Assembly: GCA_913062735.1 (NCBI GenBank)
Contig: CAJXWI010000239.1
Coordinates: forward strand, 1 to 5,001
Source of the DNA: an uncultured Arcobacter sp.
GTDB lineage: Bacteria; Campylobacterota; Campylobacteria; Campylobacterales; Arcobacteraceae
Direction of reading: 5' to 3'
DNA length: 5,001 nt
Shown here: piece by piece, positions 4,296 to 5,001 of the stretch
Layout: the number at the start of each line of letters is the position of its first letter
Numbering within the stretch: position 1 is the stretch's first letter
Position numbers and translations under genes: made by a program
Notes under the pieces: model-generated
Databases searched by the model: none
Seen by the model: the letters and a program-made list of their open reading frames with translations, nothing else
Told to the model about the DNA's origin: nothing

Positions 4296-5001
4296 CTATT
4301 TTTTCTTAATTTTATAAATATTTCCTTGATCGCTTGAAAAATAAATAAAGCCTTTCTCATCTTCTACTAAAGCTCTAATACGCTCTTTTAAATCTATAAA
4401 TAAGCGCTCTTCTTGAATTACTTTTAGGCTCTTATTTAAAACAATGCGGTTAATATGTTTTAAAGCAAGTGCACTTGAAAATAGATTTCCTTGTGCGTTT
4501 TTATAAATATCTCCTTGGTAAATTAATAAAGAAGAGGGTGCAATTGAGGGAATATATACTTTGATTGCATCTTCCATGCCTTTTTTTCTTCTTGCCTCTC
4601 CTACAAAAGATAATGAGCTATACTCTTTACCATAAGAAACAATGGGCCAACCGTAATTTTTGCCTTTGTATATTATATTGATTTCATCTCCACCTCTTGG
4701 GCCATGTTCATTTGAAAACAAAAGTTTTCTTTTTTTATCATAAAAAAGTCCTTGGGGGTTTCTGTGTCCATAGGAATAGATTTCATCCAAGGCAAACTTA
4801 TTGTTTACAAAAGGATTGGAAGGTGGAATGCTTCCATCTAGGTTCAAGCGAATAATACTTCCTGCATGGGTAGATAAATCTTGTGCATTTTTTCTTTCTC
4901 CGCGATCTCCTAAGCTAATAAAAATATGATTGTTTTCATCAAAAGTAATGCGGGAACCAAAATGCCTAGCAGTCGAACTTTTAGTATTGCTTTTAAAAAT
5001 A
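4296..5001 (-). CDS. PQQ-dependent aldose sugar dehydrogenase, GSDH/YliI type (C-terminal part, 5'-truncated)
   Basis: This is a six-bladed beta-propeller quinoprotein that oxidises aldose sugars with PQQ, normally exported to the periplasm or outer membrane. The minus-strand frame is open to the right edge, giving 234 residues; the TTG at 4847 is an internal Leu, not the start. Family blocks, in window residues, are RHFGSRITFD (12-21), IFISLGDRGERKNAQDLSTHAG (26-47), GSIPPSNPFVN (56-66), IYSYGHRNPQG (74-84, with the Arg-Asn pair that contacts PQQ in relatives), NEHGPRGGDEINI (97-109), GKNYGWP (113-119), PSIAPSSLLIY (151-161) and ERIRALVEDEKG (208-219, with the conserved late Arg). The alignment follows E. 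coli YliI closely as I recall it. The N-terminal part, including any signal peptide, lies outside the window. The frame ends in KIKKK and a TAG at 4298-4296. Confidence 0.95.
   Translation of the reverse strand, partial: IFKSNTKSSTARHFGSRITFDENNHIFISLGDRGERKNAQDLSTHAGSIIRLNLDGSIPPSNPFVNNKFALDEIYSYGHRNPQGLFYDKKRKLLFSNEHGPRGGDEINIIYKGKNYGWPIVSYGKEYSSLSFVGEARRKKGMEDAIKVYIPSIAPSSLLIYQGDIYKNAQGNLFSSALALKHINRIVLNKSLKVIQEERLFIDLKERIRALVEDEKGFIYFSSDQGNIYKIKKK

Noticed and set aside
4845..4847. TTG (minus strand) as the start of the sugar dehydrogenase
   Set aside because: Upstream codons to the window edge continue a clear GSDH alignment (RHFGSR, SLGDRGER, AQDLSTHAG), so this is an internal Leu.

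Overview
The window is AT-rich (roughly 30% G+C by eye) and densely packed, with A/T-ending codons, short leaders and AAGG/AGGAG-type ribosome binding sites. The base composition, codon use and protein style suggest a Campylobacterota genome of the Arcobacter/Sulfurimonas type. That placement is an inference; no rRNA or other phylogenetic marker is present.

Layout. (1) 1-597, +: the C-terminal half of a class I aspartate/aromatic aminotransferase, running in from the left edge. (2) 696-2768, +: four closely spaced genes that look like one operon. They encode an MmcQ/YjbR-family protein, an aldo/keto reductase with a full catalytic tetrad, a small multi-pass membrane protein resembling DUF6653, and a DUF1330-type alpha/beta-barrel protein. 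A strong hairpin at 2786-2821 closes the operon and also lies just beyond a small minus-strand gene. (3) 2828-3487: a compact divergent locus. A 32-residue Lys/Ala-rich protein is encoded on the minus strand. On the plus strand lie a possible 25-residue single-span membrane peptide and an unrecognised 141-residue Lys-rich protein. The two directions appear to start from overlapping promoters, each with a homopolymer run beside its -10 box. (4) 3629-4293, +: a two-gene unit with its own extended -10 promoter, encoding a 93-residue charged helical protein and a 124-residue two-span membrane protein with a highly charged tail. (5) 4296 to the right edge, -: the C-terminal part of a PQQ-dependent aldose sugar dehydrogenase (GSDH/YliI type), convergent with region 4 and only 2 bp from it.

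The confident enzymes (aminotransferase, aldo/keto reductase, sugar dehydrogenase) do not form one pathway. The 696-2768 operon looks like a small accessory redox or stress set, though its substrate cannot be read from sequence. The least explained part is 2828-4293. It holds several short, lysine-rich or membrane-associated proteins of unknown function, two of them too small for ordinary gene callers. I see no mobile element, CRISPR array, tRNA or rRNA.
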